A stretch of 64,000 nucleotides of DNA from Tragulus kanchil (GCA_022376925.1 JAIOJX010000002.1:136100831-136164830); one strand, 5' to 3'. Numbered from the stretch's first letter, positions 23,557-36,044 are shown. A program made the numbers and translations. The notes: generated by a model from the sequence alone, not told the origin.

Positions 23557-25726
23557 GGTCAAATTAACACAAGGTCAATTAAAACCACACTAAGATACCA
23601 CTATCCATCTGTTAGTAACGAAAAGTCTCATACCTTGCATATTGGAATCTATAATCATTTTGAAAAACAGTTTGGTGGTTTCTTAAAAGTTATATGCACA
23701 CCTTCCATTCGACTCTTAGGTAGTCACTTAAGAGAAATGAAAGTGGACTTCGGGGGTTGTGCAGTGGATAGGAATCTGCCTGATCAATACATGAGCTTGA
23801 TCCCTGGTCTGGGAAGATTCCACATGCTTAGGAACAACTAAAGCCTGTGTGCCACAACTACTGAAGTCTGTGGGCCTAGAGCCCATGCTCTGCAACAAGA
23901 GAAGCCACTGAAAGGAGCCCATTCACTACAACTAAGAGAAGCCCCTGCTCATCACAGAGCCTGAGAAAGCAGTGAGTAAAGACCCAGCACAGTCAAAAAA
24001 CAGCAAACAAGTCATAAAAAACGAGAGAAATGAAAGTATATATCACTACCAAGACTTGTACAAAATGTTCAGAGCAACTTTAATGGTAACACTCCCAAAC
24101 GGGCAAAATGTTTATTCACGATGAATGGACAAAAATGGAATCCTACACGGCAACCAGAAGACATTAATTTGGGACCTGCAACAAGATAGATGAATCAAAA
24201 ATAAGTACACTGAGTGAAAGTAGCCAGATTAAAAAAGAACACAGGCTATTCGATTCTATTTCTATTTTTAATTTTTAAAGATTTTACACAATTTTGAAAG
24301 GTTACACTCCATGTGCAGTTATTGCAAAATATTGGCTCTGATAGGGACAGAATAGAATAGTTAGACAGTTGTAAAGTCCTAGTAGGGGACTGCAGGCAGA
24401 GAGGTAAAACCTAAGAAAAGTTGGGAGGCCAGTAAGTTAACGATAACTCAGGAAAGCTGCTCCTTATTCAGTACAGCAGGAAGAACTAGGGAAGGAGGAG
24501 CTAATGACGTATGCCTTGTGTCTGCATCTGTGTCCACTTGAGGAAGGCGGTCTTCTACCCTCCCATATATATATTGTGGCCCACCCAGTTGGGGGAGGAG
24601 AGCTTTCCTGCCTGCTTGCTTGCAAAAATCAAAATTAGAAAGTCAATTAAAAGCAAAAAAAAAAAAAGGTCAAATTAACACAAGGTCCACACTAAGATAC
24701 CACTATCCATCTGTTAGTAACGAAAAGTCTCATACCTTGCATATTGGAATCTATAATCATTTTGAAAAACAGTTTGGTGGTTTCTTAAAAGTTATATGCA
24801 CACCTTCCATTCGACTCTTAGGTAGTCACTTAAGAGAAATGAAAGTGGACTTCGGGGGTTGTGCAGTGGATAGGAATCTGCCTGATCAATACATGAGCTT
24901 GATCCCTGGTCTGGGAAGATTCCACATGCTTAGGAACAACTAAAGCCTGTGTGCCACAACTACTGAAGTCTGTGGGCCTAGAGCCCATGCTCTGCAACAA
25001 GAGAAGCCACTGAAAGGAGCCCATTCACTACAACTAAGAGAAGCCCCTGCTCATCACAGAGCCTGAGAAAGCAGTGAGTAAAGACCCAGCACAGTCAAAA
25101 AACAGCAAACAAGTCATAAAAAACGAGAGAAATGAAAGTATATATCACTACCAAGACTTGTACAAAATGTTCAGAGCAACTTTAATGGTAACACTCCCAA
25201 ACGGGCAAAATGTGTATTCACGATGAATGGACAAAAATGGAATCCTACACGGCAACCAGAAGACATTAATTTGGGACCTGCAACAAGATAGATGAATCAA
25301 AAATAAGTACACTGAGTGAAAGTAGCCAGATTAAAAAAGAACACAGGCTATTCGATTCTATTTCTATTTTTAATTTTTAAAGATTTTACACAATTTTGAA
25401 AGGTTACACTCCATGTGCAGTTATTGCAAAATATTGGCTCTGATAGGGACAGAATAGAATAGTTAGACAGTTGTAAAGTCCTAGTAGGGGACTGCAGGCA
25501 GAGAGGTAAAACCTAAGAAAAGTTGGGAGGCCAGTAAGTTAACGATAACTCAGGAAAGCTGCTCCTTATTCAGTACAGCAGGAAGAACTAGGGAAGGAGG
25601 AGCTAATGACGTATGCCTTGTGTCTGCATCTGTGTCCACTTGAGGAAGGCGGTCTTCTACCCTCCCATATATATATTGTGGCCCACCCAATTGGGGGAGC
25701 AGAGCTTTCCTGCCTGCTTGCTTGCA
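23557..25726. repeat. Tandem duplication I (unit 1,111 bp)
   Basis: 23557-24667 recurs at 24668-25726. Copy 2 lacks about 10 bp (AATTAAAACC) near its start. Copy 1 ends in about 43 bp of A-rich filler (24625-24667) not present in copy 2. Confidence 0.95.
23745..24023 (+). mobile_element. Bov-tA-type SINE inside L1, with target-site duplication
   Basis: Flanked by AGAGAAATGAAAGT at 23731-23744 and 24024-24037, a perfect 14-bp duplication of L1 sequence. The body is a Bov-tA-like tRNA SINE. Duplicated with its flanks at 24847-25125. Confidence 0.88.
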
Positions 25727-26440
25727 CTTTTTACAACATCCTATCCTAATAAATCCTCTTCTTGCCTATCACTCTGCCACTCGCTGAATTCCTTCTATGT
25801 TGAGGCACAAGGAACCTGAGCCTCAGTGGATCCAGACACTGGGTGAGTGATTTTAATTCAAAGATTGCTCACGACTAGGGTTTTGGCTGGATTAAGTCCC
25901 GGCCATGTGGGTTTAAGTCCCAGACAGGGTTTTTTGACCGGAATTGAGTCTCGACCACGTGGGTTCAAGTCTCAGACCAGAGTTTGACTGGATTGAGTCC
26001 TAGCCATGTGGGTTTAAGTCCCAAGTAGGGTTTGATTAGGTCTGAGCCCCTGTCATGTAGGTTCAAGCCTCAGGCAGGGTTTGGGCTGGGGTTAAGCCTC
26101 AGCCACATGGGTTCAAGTCCCAGGCAGGGCTTTGGCTGGATTGAGTCCCAACCATGTGGGTTACAGCTCCTAGACAGAATTTTGGCAGGGCTTGCAGGTC
26201 CATAGCAAAACTTTGGCCAGTTCAAATCCTGCTCACGTGGGTCCGACTCTCAAACTGAGTTTTGGGCTTAAGTCTCAATCCGAGGTAGAACACTTTCAGC
26301 TGTAGTCCTTGTGTTGTGCAATACCGCCTTGTAGCCTGTCTTACACCCAAAAGTTTGTACTTTGACCCTTTATTGTTCCTCTCCCCCTCCCCCTCTTTCA
26401 ACCACTAGTTCTCTAAAAATGTGATGCTAGAAAGTTCTAG
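25360..26440 (+). mobile_element. ERV-like insert: LTR-like part plus minisatellite leader
   Basis: Inserted in the old L1. The first ~460 bp look like an LTR: a CATATATATATTG TATA-like element (about 25667), then AATAAA at 25749. Tandem ~50-bp units follow (separate entry), and then L1 resumes. No viral gene is present, so this is a relic without coding capacity. Partial copy at 24254-24624, full copy at 26524-27600. Confidence 0.55.
25877..26290 (+). repeat. ~50-bp minisatellite, about eight units
   Basis: Units begin near 25877, 25925, 25979, 26027, 26076, 26126, 26176, 26207 (partial) and 26257. Each has the plan AGGGTTTTGGCTGG-ATTGAGTCC-ATGTGGGTTCAAGTCC. Unit divergence is substantial. 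Recurs at about 27041-27454. Confidence 0.85.
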
Positions 26441-27642
26441 AAAATTTGAACCAATTTATAGTGGCAGAAAGCAGATTAGCGTCCTGCTAATTAGCAGAAA
26501 GCATCCTTCAGGGACGCCGTGGGATTTCTATTTTTAATTTTAAAGATTTTACACAATTTTGAAAGGTTACACTCCATGTGCAGTTATTGCAAAATATTGG
26601 CTCTGATAGGGACAGAATAGAATAGTTAGACAGTTGTAAAGTCCTAGTAGGGGACTGCAGGCAGAGAGGTAAAACCTAAGAAAAGTTGGGAGGCCAGTAA
26701 GTTAACGATAACTCAGGAAAGCTGCTCCTTATTCAGTACAGCAGGAAGAACTAGGGAAGGAGGAGCTAATGACGTATGCCTTGTGTCTGCATCTGTGTCC
26801 ACTTGAGGAAGGCGGTCTTCTACCCTCCCATATATATATTGTGGCCCACCCAATTGGGGGAGCAGAGCTTTCCTGCCTGCTTGCTTGCACTTTTTACAAC
26901 ATCCTATCCTAATAAATCCTCTTCTTGCCTATCACTCTGCCACTCGCTGAATTCCTTCTATGTTGAGGCACAAGGAACCTGAGCCTCAGTGGATCCAGAC
27001 ACTGGGTGAGTGATTTTAATTCAAAGATTGCTCACGACTAGGGTTTTGGCTGGATTAAGTCCCGGCCATGTGGGTTTAAGTCCCAGACAGGGTTTTTTGA
27101 CCGGAATTGAGTCTCGACCACGTGGGTTCAAGTCTCAGACCAGAGTTTGACTGGATTGAGTCCTAGCCATGTGGGTTTAAGTCCCAAGTAGGGTTTGATT
27201 AGGTCTGAGCCCCTGTCATGTAGGTTCAAGCCTCAGGCAGGGTTTGGGCTGGGGTTAAGCCTCAGCCACATGGGTTCAAGTCCCAGGCAGGGCTTTGGCT
27301 GGATTGAGTCCCAACCATGTGGGTTACAGCTCCTAGACAGAATTTTGGCAGGGCTTGCAGGTCCATAGCAAAACTTTGGCCAGTTCAAATCCTGCTCACG
27401 TGGGTCCGACTCTCAAACTGAGTTTTGGGCTTAAGTCTCAATCCGAGGTAGAACACTTTCAGCTGTAGTCCTTGTGTTGTGCAATACCGCCTTGTAGCCT
27501 GTCTTACACCCAAAAGTTTGTACTTTGACCCTTTATTGTTCCTCTCCCCCTCCCCCTCTTTCAACCACTAGTTCTCTAAAAATGTGATGCTAGAAAGTTC
27601 TAGAAAATTTGAACCAATTTATAGTGGCAGAAAGCAGATTAG

Positions 27643-27847
27643 CGTCCTGCTAATTAGCAGAAAGCATCCTTCAGGGACGCCGTAGGACAGCCTAGAGGAA
27701 CAGGATGGGGGGTACTGGGGGGAGGGTGGAGAAAGGAGGGGGCCAAGAATATACATATGACTAATCTGAGATTATACATATCTGTAAACAACAAAACTCT
27801 GTAAAAGCAAAAAGTAAAATTAAAAAGATTAAAATAAAATAAAAGAA
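27643..27847 (+). mobile_element. Short 5'-truncated L1-tail insertion with target-site duplication
   Basis: About 205 bp between two perfect copies of AGAAAGCAGATTAG (27629-27642, 27848-27861). It ends in A-rich AAAATAAAATAAAAGAA and shares the AAACAACAAAACTCTGTAAAAG tail seen at about 17295. Confidence 0.75.
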
Positions 27848-28041
27848 AGAAAGCAGATTAGTGATTGCCTGAGAATAGGAACAGGGTTACAAGGAAACTT
27901 TGTGACATGATAGGCATGTTTACTATATTGATTGTGGGCCTGGATTCATGGGAGTACATGTATGTCAAAGCATCAGAGGTACACTGGCCCATAATTTATT
28001 GTCTATAAGCTGTACTTCAGCAAGGGTTTTTAGAAATAATA

Positions 28042-28317
28042 ACTTTATTTTAAAAATTTGGCCTCTTTTATCATTTTTAAAATTTATTTATTTTCATCCA
28101 TCTTTATTCTTTGTCCTATGTGGGTCTTCCATTGCAGTGGCCTCTCGCCTTGCAAAGCACTGGCTCTGGGCGCATGTACTCCAGAGCACTGGCTCCTAAT
28201 TGGACACACTGGTCCAGCCGCTCTGTGGCACGTGGGATCTTCCCAGGCCAGGGATCGAACTGGGTGCCCTTACACTTCAAGGCGGACTCTCTACCCACTG
28301 GACCACCAGGGAAGCCC
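28042..28317 (-). mobile_element. CHR-like SINE with target-site duplication
   Basis: Antisense. Flanked by TAGAAATAATA at 28031-28041 and 28318-28328. Near full length. Confidence 0.88.
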
Positions 28318-28382
28318 TAGAAATAATACTTTTTTGAGTCTCTCAAAAGATATTTCTGGTTTCTTTTTTTAGCTAGTTTATG

Positions 28383-28582
28383 ATGGCTCCGATGGTGAAG
28401 AATTCACCTGCAGTGCCTAAGACCTGATTTCCATCCCTGGGTTGGGAAGGTCCCCAGGAGGAGGGAAGGGCAACCCATTTCAGTGTTCTTGCCTGGAGAA
28501 TTCCATGAACAGAGGGGCTTGGAGGCTATAGACCACAGGGGTCACAAAGAGTTGGACACGACTGAGTAACGAACACTTTCAC
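28383..28582 (+). mobile_element. Bov-A2 SINE
   Basis: Sense, slightly diverged: GATGGTGAAGAATTCACCTG to AAAGAGTTGGACACGACTGA. Confidence 0.85.
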
Positions 28583-28903
28583 ACCTTGTTTTCACTTTGA
28601 CCTCTGATAGAGATAGGTTGCTTGTAACAGAGAAGACTGTGGAGTTACCAAACGAATTCTGACCCTCGTTACCTCTGACGTTTAGTGAGTCGCAGTATCT
28701 GGATCTGCGGTTTCCCCAGCTGCAAAATGGGAACCACACCCTCCTCACAGGACTGTCCTGAGAGCCGTCAGGGCGATGCTTGTTCAATAAAGGCTCAGGA
28801 CAAGACCTGAAAGAGGGCTTGCTGGCTATTAACCTGTATTGTTATTGATGACAATTCCATTACTGAAGTAACAAACAGCAGAGCGAAGGATTCTGATTTT
28901 AAA

Positions 28904-29183
28904 ATGTTTTAATTTATTTTAGTTCATTACTTCTTGGCTGCACTAGGTCTGTGTGGCTGTGAGGACTTTTTCCCTACCTGCCATGAGCAGGGGCTACTGT
29001 CTAGTTGTGGTACCAGGACTTCTCACTGAGGTGGCTTCTCTTGTTGTGGAGCACAAGCTCAGCAGTTGCGGCCCTCAGGCTTAGTTGCTCCACTGCATGT
29101 GGGATCCTCCTGGACCAGAGCTCGAACCCATGTCCCCTCCATTGGCAGACGGATTCTTCACCACTGATCCACCAGGGAAGTCC
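28904..29183 (-). mobile_element. Bov-tA-type SINE
   Basis: Antisense: TTTTAATTTATTTTAG tail side to CCACCAGGGAAGTCC. Duplicated at about 29986-30265. Confidence 0.8.
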
Positions 29184-29384
29184 AAAGCTTCTGGTTTTTA
29201 AGGCAATTTCTAACTGTGCACTTTTTTAAAATTTTATTTTATGAGGATGAAATGTTACAGGTGACAATGCAGAAACTGAATTCAGTCTTTGTTGCTTAGG
29301 TTCCATTGGTCTTCCGACAGAGTTCCTCTTGGTTATGTCCGGAAGGGTATGTCTTAAAGTATAATAGATTGGGTTTATTTTAAC

Positions 29385-29700
29385 TTTTTTTTAAATTGAA
29401 GTGCGATGTACATACAGGAAAGGATGCACCTCCTTAACAGCTTAGTGAATTTTCACAAAGGGAACTCACACTTAGCCAGAACTCAATCGAGAAACAGAAA
29501 TTGATGGCGCCCCGAAGTTTCCACGTGCCCTGTCTCAGTCGCCACCTCCCAAAGCGTATTCTTGAACTTTCCTTTCCACTGTATGTGCTCTTTCGTATCT
29601 AACTTCTTTCACTTTGTGAGATTCACCTGGTGGCTGGCCGGTCCACAGGATTCACATTTTCACGATACTGTCTTTCTTACACCCTTTCAAAACATTGCCC
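29385..29700. mobile_element. L1/HAL1-like fragment, old
   Basis: TTGAAGTGCGATGTACATACAG and the following ~300 bp resemble the 3' region of an old L1/HAL1 element. Weak, diverged. Duplicated at about 30468-30785. Confidence 0.45.
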
Positions 29701-31042
29701 TATCTTTCTTGAGACTTGAGGGACGAGTAAGACTTTTGTCAGAATTAGGAGCAGTTTGGGTAAAAGAAACAGACAGTCCAAAGGCTTGATGCTGAGTAAA
29801 CAGTGAGACATTCAAGATACTGAAAGCATTCATTCATTCTGGGGTAGCTATTTCCTATTTAGTTCAACTACTTCCATGGTTATAACCATTCAGATAGTTC
29901 TCAACTTTTTCTACCAATAAATAATAATGAAACCAATGTTTTAATTTATGTAACAAACAGCAGAGCGAAGGATTCTGATTTTAAAATGTTTTAATTTATT
30001 TTAGTTCATTACTTCTTGGCTGCACTAGGTCTGTGTGGCTGTGAGGACTTTTTCCCTACCTGCCATGAGCAGGGGCTACTGTCTAGTTGTTTTACCAGGA
30101 CTTCTCACTGAGGTGGCTTCTCTTGTTGTGGAGCACAAGCTCAGCAGTTGCGGCCCTCAGGCTTAGTTGCTCCACTGCATGTGGGATCCTCCTGGACCAG
30201 AGCTCGAACCCATGTCCCCTCCATTGGCAGACGGATTCTTCACCACTGATCCACCAGGGAAGTCCAAAGCTTCTGGTTTTTAAGGCAATTTCTAACTGTG
30301 CACTTTTTTAAAATTTTATTTTATGAGGATGAAATGTTACAGGTGACAATGCAGAAACTGAATTCAGTCTTTGTTGCTTAGGTTCCATTGGTCTTCCGAC
30401 AGAGTTCCTCTTGGTTATGTCCGGAAGGGTATGTCTTAAAGTATAATAGATTGGGTTTATTTTAACTTTTTTTTAAATTGAAGTGCGATGTACATACAGG
30501 AAAGGATGCACCTCCTTAACAGCTTAGTGAATTTTCAAAAAGGGGAACTCACACTTAGCCAGAACTCAATCGAGAAACAGAAATTGATGGCGCCCCGAAG
30601 TTTCCACGTGCCCTGTCTCAGTCGCCACCTCCCAAAGCGTATTCTTGAACTTTCCTTTCCACTGTATGTGCTCTTTCGTATCTAACTTCTTTCACTTTGT
30701 GAGATTCACCTGGTGGCTGGCCGGTCCACAGGATTCACATTTTCACGATACTGTCTTTCTTACACCCTTTCAAAACATTGCCCTATCTTTCTTGAGACTT
30801 GAGGGACGAGTAAGACTTTTGTCAGAATTAGGGAGCAGTTTGGGTAAAAGAAACAGACAGTCCAAAGGCTTGATGCTGAGTAAACAGTGAGACATTCAAG
30901 ATACTGAAAGCATTCATTCATTCTGGGGTAGCTATTTCCTATTTAGTTCAACTACTTCCATGGTTATAACCATTCAGATAGTTCTCAACTTTTTCTACCA
31001 ATAAATAATAATGAAACCAATGTCCCATACCAACTGAAGTTT

Positions 31043-31376
31043 TTATTTTAAAATTTTTGTTTATTTATTTGGGCTACAGTGGGTATTTCACTGCTGTGCA
31101 TGGACTTTCATTGTGGTGAGCGGGGGCTACCCTTTATTGAGGGGGTGCAGGCTTCTCATTGAGGTGACTTCTCTTGTTGCAGAGCATAGGGGCATGGGCT
31201 GCAGTAGTTGGTGCACGGGGCTCATTAGCTGTGGCTTGTGGGGCCTAGAGCAAGGGCTCTAGTAGTCATGGCACACGGGCTTAGTTGCCTGTGGAATCTT
31301 CCCAGACCAGGGTTCAAACCCATGTCTGCTGCCTTGGCAGGTGGATTCGTATCCACTATACCACCAAGAAAGTTCT
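31043..31376 (-). mobile_element. Bov-tA-type SINE
   Basis: Antisense, about 330 bp including the full tRNA-like end (ACCACCAAGAAAGTT, diverged). Duplicated at about 32127-32460. Confidence 0.78.
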
Positions 31377-31801
31377 AGAGTTTTAATTTTTATAGGCTCA
31401 ATTTTCAAACATAAGCCTCCTTGGGTCAGGGGTAGGTGACTTTAAAGACTGCATATATATTGCAACAGTGTGTTACAAAATATTGCAGCATTGTACACTT
31501 TCCCCAGAAATGTATGAGCTTACCTGTTTTCTCCCTGTTTGTTAGTATTGAATGTTAATCATGGTTTTAGAATTTCTGTTGTTTCCTTTCAGTTTTTTTT
31601 TTTTTCTGGTTATTATCTTTTCATGTTTGTTGACACTTTGGCTATCTTCTGTAGAGTTATTTAATTTTTCAGTTATTGACAGCCTAATAGTAGAAAAAAA
31701 TAATAAAAGCAAACAAAAGATGACAACATAGGAACATTCTGATTATTTATATGAAATATACTCATAGTGTCAAGCTCTTCAGCAAAAGGTAGGCATTATT
31801 A

Positions 31802-31930
31802 CTATTTTTTTTTCCTTTTTTTTTTTTTTTGGCCTCCTTGCTCGACCTGAACAACTTCACTGACCAGGAACCAAACCCATGGCCCTTGAAGTGGAGGTGC
31901 TCTTAACTGCTGGACCATCCGGAAAGTCCA
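31802..31930 (-). mobile_element. Short old tRNA-type SINE
   Basis: Antisense: T-run at 31805-31830, then ACCAGGAACCAAACCCATGG and GGACCATCCGGAAAGTCC. Duplicated at about 32886-33013. Confidence 0.6.
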
Positions 31931-33128
31931 TTACTCCCATTTTAATTGTCCCAAATATGCAGTTAGTGAGCACATGAACGCTTATACACGCCGAGACTTA
32001 GTGGACGGCTCCTTCAGCCCAATGACTTTCTGGCTGTAAACAGTTAGACTCTCCCCAGTGCGAAGTTCTCAACTTTTCTACCAATAAATAATAATGAAAC
32101 CAATGTCCCATACCAACTGAAGTTTTTATTTTAAAATTTTTGTTTATTTATTTGGGCTACAGTGGGTATTTCACTGCTGTGCATGGACTTTCATTGTGGT
32201 GAGCGGGGGCTACCCTTTATTGAGGGGGTGCAGGCTTCTCATTGAGGTGACTTCTCTTGTTGCAGAGCATAGGGGCATGGGCTGCAGTAGTTGGTGCACG
32301 GGGCTCATTAGCTGTGGCTTGTGGGGCCTAGAGCAAGGGCTCTAGTAGTCATGGCACACGGGCTTAGTTGCCTGTGGAATCTTCCCAGACCAGGGTTCAA
32401 ACCCATGTCTGCTGCCTTGGCAGGTGGATTCGTATCCACTATACCACCAAGAAAGTTCTAGAGTTTTAATTTTTATAGGCTCAATTTTCAAACATAAGCC
32501 TCCTTGGGTCAGGGGTAGGTGACTTTAAAGACTGCATATATATTGCAACAGTGTGTTACAAAATATTGCAGCATTGTACACTTTCCCCAGAAATGTATGA
32601 GCTTACCTGTTTTCTCCCTGTTTGTTAGTATTGAATGTTAATCATGGTTTTAGAATTTCTGTTGTTTCCTTTCAGTTTTTTTTTTTTTCTGGTTATTATC
32701 TTTTCATGTTTGTTGACACTTTGGCTATCTTCTGTAGAGTTATTTAATTTTTCAGTTATTGACAGCCTAATAGTAGAAAAAAATAATAAAAGCAAACAAA
32801 AGATGACAACATAGGAACATTCTGATTATTTATATGAAATATACTCATAGTGTCAAGCTCTTCAGCAAAAGGTAGGCATTATTACTATTTTTTTTTCCTT
32901 TTTTTTTTTTTTTGGCCTCCTTGCTCGACCTGAACAACTTCACTGACCAGGAACCAAACCCATGGCCCTTGAAGTGGAGGTGCTCTTAACTGCTGGACCA
33001 TCCGGAAAGTCCATTACTCCCATTTTAATTGTCCCAAATATGCAGTTAGTGAGCACATGAACGCTTATACACGCCGAGACTTAGTGGACGGCTCCTTCAG
33101 CCCAATGACTTTCTGGCTGTAAACAGTT

Positions 33129-33600
33129 GACTCTCAGCGACAAATGAGCATTTGCCCTGGGTACTTGCCATCTACCTCTACAGAAATTAAACCTTGTGCT
33201 GCAGCAGCAGCTGACCTTCAACCCTCCCTGAAAAAGAATTCCAGGGAAGAGCAAAAATGAGGCACTCTGTGCTTGGGGGGAAAACTGGCAGGACAGGTAT
33301 TTCAGATAGCTAGATAGTTTCAGGAGCTGAGTTTATGAGCCCAATCCTGGTATCTTCCTCATATCTAGAAAAGCACTAAAACATTTCAGGGTGATGTCTG
33401 TTCCTTGTGACTAGCTAAAGCTTCATGAGACTAGCAGAAACCTTCTGGAAAAGCATGTGCTCAATTGCATGGATTCCCTCTTTACTGAAAGCACAGCACA
33501 TATGTGCTGCCCCTTTAGAGGAGTTGCTCAGAGCTGGGGGGCTCCTGGGCTGCAGTCCTCATGTTGCCACCAATCAAACCTGCAGCTCTCACTCTGTACT
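33129..33600 (+). mobile_element. Solo LTR, sense, diverged
   Basis: Related to the antisense LTR at 22932-23411: shared CTTCATGAGACTAGCAGAAA, AAAAGCACTAAAA and the GGCACTCTGTG region. The polyadenylation motif is mutated (AATCAAA). Starts directly after the end of duplication L. Confidence 0.55.
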
Positions 33601-34216
33601 TTTTTTTTTTTTTAAGATGACATAACGTGGTCAGCGTGTCTGACCTCTGATTCCCAGTGACTCCACAAAGACACCCGTATTTGCACTTGACACTGCAGGG
33701 GGAAAAAGAGGATCCTGGTGGCTTCTGCGGGGAAGGAAGGTGCTCAGGTTCAAACTAAACCTGTGATCTGAGCAGCCAGAAAGGTGAAAACGAGACTCAC
33801 TTCTAACAACCACCCTGTCCCGAGCTCCAAGTGAGCCATCCTACAGCTGAGAACAACTGGCAGAGCTATTGAAATAGAAACAAAGCCACAGTTTCAGGAG
33901 ACAGTGAGGGGTTCAGAGTCAAGCTGGGACGGGAGACCCTTTCCTGCAGTGCTTGCACCTGCTCAAATGTCTCCTGGAACAACAAAATACAAAGAAACTA
34001 TAAGGGACTAAAAATAACTGGCATGTATGTGCAGTTGGGATGAATTATGGACCAAAAAGATACAAAAAGACTAAAATCCACCTACTACTTCTTAGATGCC
34101 TGTAGCAAAAGCTGTGCAGTGCCCCTTGCACAGAGCACCACCGAAGGGGTGGGCAGCCCACCTCTGGTCTGACCCACCAATCCACCTCTAAGTCTCTTCA
34201 GTCAGATCTGACTCTC
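33601..34216. other. Unclassified intergenic DNA
   Basis: A T-run followed by sequence without recognisable gene or repeat. The second half is repeated in duplication M (35103-35334). Confidence 0.45.
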
Positions 34217-34572
34217 TTTTTAAAAAATTTTATTTATTTATTTATTTTTAATTTTTGGCTATTCTGGGTTTTCACTGCTGCTGCAGGCTCTTCTCTGGTT
34301 GCAGGGAGTGGGGGCTTACTCTCTAGTTGAGGGGAGCAGGCGTCTTGTTGCAGTGACTTGTGGAACTCAGGTTCTAGGGCTCACGGGCTTCAGTCATTGC
34401 GGCCCATGGACTCCATAGTTGTGGCTCTGAGGCTCTAGAGCCCAGGCTCCATAGTTGTGGCTCATGGCCTTAGTTGCTCCGCAGCATGTGGGATTGTCTC
34501 ATATCAGGGATCGAACTCGCGTCTCCTGCATTGGCAGGGGAACTGTTTACCCGTGAGCTACCAGGGAAGCCC
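34217..34572 (-). mobile_element. Bov-tA-type SINE
   Basis: Antisense, tail ATTTATTTATTTATTTTTAA then full body to GAGCTACCAGGGAAGCCC. Duplicated at 35335-35690. Confidence 0.8.
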
Positions 34573-34772
34573 GTCGTGCCTGACTGTTTGCAACCCTATG
34601 GACCGTAGCCCGCCAGGCTCCTCTGTCCATGAGATTCTCCAGGCAAGAATACTGGAGTAGGTTTCCATGCCCTCCTCCAGGGAATCTTTCCGACCCAGGG
34701 ATCGAACCCACATCTCTCACGGCTTCTTCACTGGTAGGCAGGTTCTTTACCACTAGTGCCACCTGGGAAGCC
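34573..34772 (-). mobile_element. Bov-A2 SINE, abutting
   Basis: Antisense Bov-A2 directly joined to the SINE before it; ends GCCACCTGGGAAGCC. Duplicated at 35691-35890. Confidence 0.83.
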
Positions 34773-36044
34773 ATTGTTACCCATTTAAGGAACCAGCTCA
34801 CCACTCACCACCCTCCCCTCAACCCCCCACCAGGGAGTGAGCAAGGGGACAGGTTACTTGTTTTCACTCCCTCCTGCTGGAGCAGGGGTCCCAGTAAAGC
34901 CTTGCCTGATTTTCTTGTCTGGTCTCATCAATTTCTATTGATTAAAGAATTCAAGAACCCGGATCCATAACCATTCTGCTTTATGCTTCTGTGACTGTCC
35001 ACAGATCACACATCTCATGATCAGCCTGAATGAGCATGCATCTGCATAACTACAAGAAATGGCATTCAGAATGGGTTCAATGGGAACCCCAACCCAACCT
35101 GAAAAATACAAAGAAACTATAAGGGACTAAAAATAACTGGCATGTATGTGCAGTTGGGATGAATTATGGACCAAAAAGATACAAAAAGACTAAAATCCAC
35201 CTACTACTTCTTAGATGCCTGTAGCAAAAGCTGTGCAGTGCCCCTTGCACAGAGCACCACCGAAGGGTGGGCAGCCCACCTCTGGTCTGACCCACCAATC
35301 CACCTCTAAGTCTCTTCAGTCAGATCTGACTCTCTTTTTAAAAAATTTTATTTATTTATTTATTTTTAATTTTTGGCTATTCTGGGTTTTCACTGCTGCT
35401 GCAGGCTCTTCTCTGGTTGCAGGGAGTGGGGGCTTACTCTCTAGTTGAGGGGAGCAGGCGTCTTGTTGCAGTGACTTGTGGAACTCAGGTTCTAGGGCTC
35501 ACGGGCTTCAGTCATTGCGGCCCATGGACTCCATAGTTGTGGCTCTGAGGCTCTAGAGCCCAGGCTCCATAGTTGTGGCTCATGGCCTTAGTTGCTCCGC
35601 AGCATGTGGGATTGTCTCATATCAGGGATCGAACTCGCGTCTCCTGCATTGGCAGGGGAACTGTTTACCCGTGAGCTACCAGGGAAGCCCCTCGTGCCTG
35701 ACTTTTTGCAACCCTATGGACCGTAGCCCGCCAGGCTCCTCTGTCCATGAGATTCTCCAGGCAAGAATACTGGAGTAGGTTTCCATGCCCTCCTCCAGGG
35801 AATCTTTCCGACCCAGGGATCGAACCCACATCTCTCACGGCTTCTTCACTGGTAGGCAGGTTCTTTACCACTAGTGCCACCTGGGAAGCCATTGTTACCC
35901 ATTTAAGGAACCAGCTCACCACTCACCACCCTCCCCTCAACCCCCCACCAGGGAGTGAGCAAGGGGACAGGTTACTTGTTTTCACTCCCTCCTGCTGGAG
36001 CAGGGGTCCCAGTAAAGCCTTGCCTGATTTTCTTGTCTGGTCTC

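Larger units (their letters stand above)
25360..27683. repeat. Tandem duplication J (unit 1,164 bp)
   Basis: 25360-26523 recurs at 26524-27683. It overlaps duplication I, so the LTR 5' part (25360-25726) occurs three times. It includes the whole 50-bp minisatellite. Confidence 0.95.
23470..28030 (+). mobile_element. Old L1 (L1M-type) LINE, interrupted several times
   Basis: L1 3' sequence is seen at 23470-23730, 24024-24253, 26440-26480 and 27848-28030 (motifs such as GACATTTCAGCAAAGAAGA, TTTTGAAAAACAGTTTGG, GTGGCAGAAAGCAGATTAG). It is interrupted by a SINE, by an LTR/ERV-like insert, by a short L1 tail and by duplications I-J. No open ORF2 remains. Confidence 0.7.
28868..31023. repeat. Tandem duplication K (unit 1,082 bp)
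   Basis: 28868-29949 recurs at 29950-31023. Differences include GTGG against TTTT (29008/30090) and small indels near 29457/30537 and 29749/30831. About 11 bp of filler (29939-29949) lies at the junction. Confidence 0.95.
30980..33134. repeat. Tandem duplication L (unit 1,084 bp)
   Basis: 30980-32063 recurs at 32064-33134. It overlaps the end of duplication K by about 44 bp. The ends diverge after the shared CTGTAAACAGTT. Confidence 0.95.

Noticed and set aside
25877..26290. Evenly spaced ~50-bp repeats considered as a CRISPR array
   Set aside because: Units are contiguous and diverged, with no constant repeat and variable spacers, in a mammalian genome next to an LTR. It is a minisatellite.
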